A stretch of DNA of 6,747 nucleotides, taken from positions 1-6,747 of the forward strand of contig CAYYJM010000313.1 in assembly GCA_964471755.1 (NCBI GenBank). Direction: 5' to 3'. The notes below the pieces were generated by a model. The model was not told the origin of the DNA and made no database searches. It saw nothing but the letters and a program-made list of their open reading frames with translations. Position numbers and translations under genes: made by a program. Below, piece by piece: positions 5,295 through 6,747 of the stretch. Source of the DNA: CAYYJM01 sp964471755. Lineage in GTDB: Bacteria > Planctomycetota > Planctomycetia > Gemmatales > Gemmataceae. The stretch's first letter is position 1, and each line of letters begins with the position of its first letter.

Positions 5295-6245
5295 ATGACC
5301 GCGCAACCGACACGCCGGGCGATCCTCGCGGGGGGCGTCGCCCTGGGAACCGGACTGCTCTATCGACCGTCGCTCGGGGCGGACCCGGCACCCATGCTGA
5401 CCCGGTTCCAGATCGCCTGCATGACGCTGCCCTACAGTGCCTTTCCGCTGGCCCGAGCCCTGACCGGCCTGAAGGAGGCCGGCTACAAGTACATCGCCTG
5501 GGGCACGTCTCACCGCGAAGCGAACGAGCCGAAGCCGGTGCCGGTCCTCGCCGCCGACGCGTCTCCGGAGAAGGCGAAGGAACTCGGCAAACGCTGTCGA
5601 GACCTGGGCCTTGAACCGGTGATGATGTTCTCCGGTATCTACCCCGAGCATCCGATGGGCCTGGAGGTGCTGACGGCCCGACTGAAGCAGGCCAGCGCCG
5701 CCGGCATCGGTCAGGTGCTGACCTTCGGCCACACGCGTGGCGGCAATCACAAGCTGTGGGTCGAACGCTTCAAGGTCCTCGGTCCGATCGCCAGGGATCT
5801 GGGCGTGATGCTCGTGGTCAAGCAGCATGGCGGCGAAACCGGCACGGGCAAGGCCTGTGCCGAGATCACGCGTGAGGTGAACCATCCGAACGTCAAGGTG
5901 AACTACGACGCCGGCAACGTCATGGACTATCTCGACCTCGACCCGCTACCGGACATCCGGGCCTGTGCCGACGAGGTGTACAGTTTCTGCATCAAGGACC
6001 ACCGCAACTGGCCGAAGGACGAGGACTGCGGACCCGGTTACGGCGAGATCGACCACTATCGCCTGCTGCACCCGGTCGCCTACACCGGCCGAACGATACC
6101 GCTCTGCTGCGAGAACATCTTCGCGCCGCTGCTGCCACGACCGACGAAGCCCGAGGGGGTGGACCTCCTCGCTCGCCGGGCGCGTGAGTTCCTGGAGATT
6201 GTGACCGCCGGCCTGGCCACCGGAGCGGCCAGACCGGAGAAATAG
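5295..6245 (+). CDS. Tat-exported sugar phosphate isomerase/epimerase family protein, second copy, with atypical metal site
   Basis: A second xylose-isomerase-like TIM-barrel protein of 316 residues, the same length as its upstream neighbour but clearly divergent from it. The N-terminus carries a Tat signal (PTRRAILAGG, 5-14; cleavage probably around 28-29). The barrel runs from about 36 to 305. Likely active-site blocks are LVVKQHGGETGTG (173-185), NYDAGN (203-208), CIKDHRNWP (232-240) and CCENI (271-275; E273). In the usual family pattern a Glu ends the strand at the first block; here it is K176-Q177-H178, so metal binding may be rearranged. A Lys-x-His-Gly-Gly block of this kind recurs, as far as I recall, in a planctomycete subgroup of the family. 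The gene lies 23 nt after the first copy and is probably co-transcribed. The two proteins may act in consecutive steps or on related sugars (inference). It ends 10 nt from the convergent peroxiredoxin gene. Confidence 0.92.
   Translation: MTAQPTRRAILAGGVALGTGLLYRPSLGADPAPMLTRFQIACMTLPYSAFPLARALTGLKEAGYKYIAWGTSHREANEPKPVPVLAADASPEKAKELGKRCRDLGLEPVMMFSGIYPEHPMGLEVLTARLKQASAAGIGQVLTFGHTRGGNHKLWVERFKVLGPIARDLGVMLVVKQHGGETGTGKACAEITREVNHPNVKVNYDAGNVMDYLDLDPLPDIRACADEVYSFCIKDHRNWPKDEDCGPGYGEIDHYRLLHPVAYTGRTIPLCCENIFAPLLPRPTKPEGVDLLARRAREFLEIVTAGLATGAARPEK
6208..6237. terminator. Strong hairpin at the convergent gene end
   Basis: CCGG-C-CTGGCC and GGCCAG-A-CCGG pair as 10 bp with one C-A mismatch around an 8-nt loop. 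It ends 5 nt before the TAG of the second isomerase gene, inside its last codons, and lies just past the peroxiredoxin stop when read from the other strand. It may serve as a shared end structure for both transcripts. There is no T-tract on either side, so intrinsic termination is not established; GC-rich coding DNA can form such stems by chance. Confidence 0.3.
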
Positions 6246-6255
6246 TGGCGAACGC

Positions 6256-6747
6256 TCAGCCCTTCTGCTCGAAGTAGGTCTTCGAGCCGACCGGGTCGGG
6301 CTTCATGCTTGCCTCGCCCGGCTTCCAGTTAGCCGGGCAGACCTCGCCGTGCTTCTCGAAGTGCTGCAGGGCGTCGAGGACACGCAACGCCTCGTCCACG
6401 CTCCGACCGATCGGCAGATCATTGACCAGGAGATGCCGCAGGATGCCTTCCTTGTCGATCAGGAACAGACCCCGCAGCGCGACGGCATCATCATGCAGGA
6501 CGCCGTACTCCCGTGCGATCGACTTGTTCAGGTCGGCGATGATCGGGTAGCCGATGGCTCCCAGACCGCCGGCCTTGCGGGGTGTCTGGGTCCAGGCCAG
6601 GTGCGAGTACTTGCTGTCTACCGAGACGGCCAGCACCTGAGCGCCTCGCTTGGTGAACTCGGCGAGCTGATCGCTGAAGGCGACCAGTTCCGTCGGGCAC
6701 ACGAAGGTGAAGTCGAGCGGGTAGAAGAACAGCACGACGTACTTGCC
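6256..6747 (-). CDS. Typical 2-Cys peroxiredoxin (AhpC/Prx1 type), N-terminus cut off by the window edge
   Basis: This thiol peroxidase reduces hydrogen peroxide and organic hydroperoxides in the cytoplasm. The visible 163 residues start in the family core GKYVVLFFYPLDF. The peroxidatic Cys is in DFTFVCPTE (visible residue 17) and the resolving Cys in GEVCPANW (visible residue 137), so it is a two-Cys enzyme forming intersubunit disulfides. GGLG (visible 60-63) and a C-terminal YF (in TYFEQKG) are both present; in this family the pair goes with sensitivity to over-oxidation and a possible switch-like behaviour. About 35 N-terminal residues are expected beyond the right edge; the GTG at 6735 is internal, not the start. 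The reductant partner (AhpF/AhpD or thioredoxin) is not in view. The gene is convergent with the isomerase operon and functionally unrelated to it as far as can be seen. Confidence 0.95.
   Translation of the reverse strand, partial: GKYVVLFFYPLDFTFVCPTELVAFSDQLAEFTKRGAQVLAVSVDSKYSHLAWTQTPRKAGGLGAIGYPIIADLNKSIAREYGVLHDDAVALRGLFLIDKEGILRHLLVNDLPIGRSVDEALRVLDALQHFEKHGEVCPANWKPGEASMKPDPVGSKTYFEQKG

Noticed and set aside
4234..5391. 385-residue minus-strand open frame opposite the first isomerase gene
   Set aside because: It is antisense to a protein with a Tat signal and all expected metal ligands. Its own translation shows no domain, and its length is explained by scarce stop codons on the complement at high G+C.
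5217..5885. 222-residue minus-strand open frame across the isomerase junction
   Set aside because: It overlaps both isomerase genes antisense, and its composition is that of a shadow frame without a plausible ribosome binding site or motif.
1..6747. A defence system, mobile element or CRISPR array
   Set aside because: No direct-repeat array, transposase, integrase, attachment site or known defence protein was seen. The ligase-deacetylase pair is the only candidate for a novel system, and it reads better as repair or regulation.

Overview
The window looks like chromosomal DNA of a planctomycete, probably of the Gemmata/Gemmataceae kind. The reasons are the high G+C content, an N-terminal LEPLEDRVVPA motif on a large surface-type protein, DUF4214-like repeats, a WGR-domain ligase, and Tat-exported sugar phosphate isomerase/epimerase homologues in tandem. 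The taxonomic call is inference from gene content, because no rRNA or other marker is present.

Left part, minus strand (4049 down to 1): three co-directional genes. First is a 690-residue multidomain protein with an SGNH/GDSL hydrolase domain, a DUF11-like domain and four DUF4214-like repeats. After a 68-nt gap comes an ATP-dependent DNA ligase with an unusual architecture: N-terminal SWIM zinc finger, LigE-type minimal ligase core with OB fold, and C-terminal WGR domain. Two nucleotides after the ligase stop, a class IV (HDAC11-like) histone deacetylase-family gene starts at GTG and runs off the left edge. The ligase-deacetylase pair looks translationally coupled and is the most interesting unit here.

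Centre (4050-4320): a 271-nt divergent intergenic region with no convincing gene. It holds a 17-bp perfect dyad (ATGGATC-GGT-GATCCAT), a 10-bp inverted repeat with widely spaced arms, and one weak promoter candidate for each direction.

Right part, plus strand (4321-6245): two genes 23 nt apart, each coding for a 316-residue Tat-signal protein with a xylose-isomerase-like TIM barrel. The first keeps the usual metal-ligand pattern. The second has Lys-Gln-His where the first metal-binding Glu normally lies. They probably form a two-gene operon for periplasmic sugar or sugar-acid conversion; the substrate cannot be read from sequence.

Right edge, minus strand (6747 down to 6256): the C-terminal part of a typical 2-Cys peroxiredoxin (AhpC/Prx1 type), convergent with the isomerase pair and only 10 nt from it. 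A strong hairpin lies in the last codons of the second isomerase gene. No tRNA, rRNA, CRISPR array, insertion sequence or pseudogene was seen.
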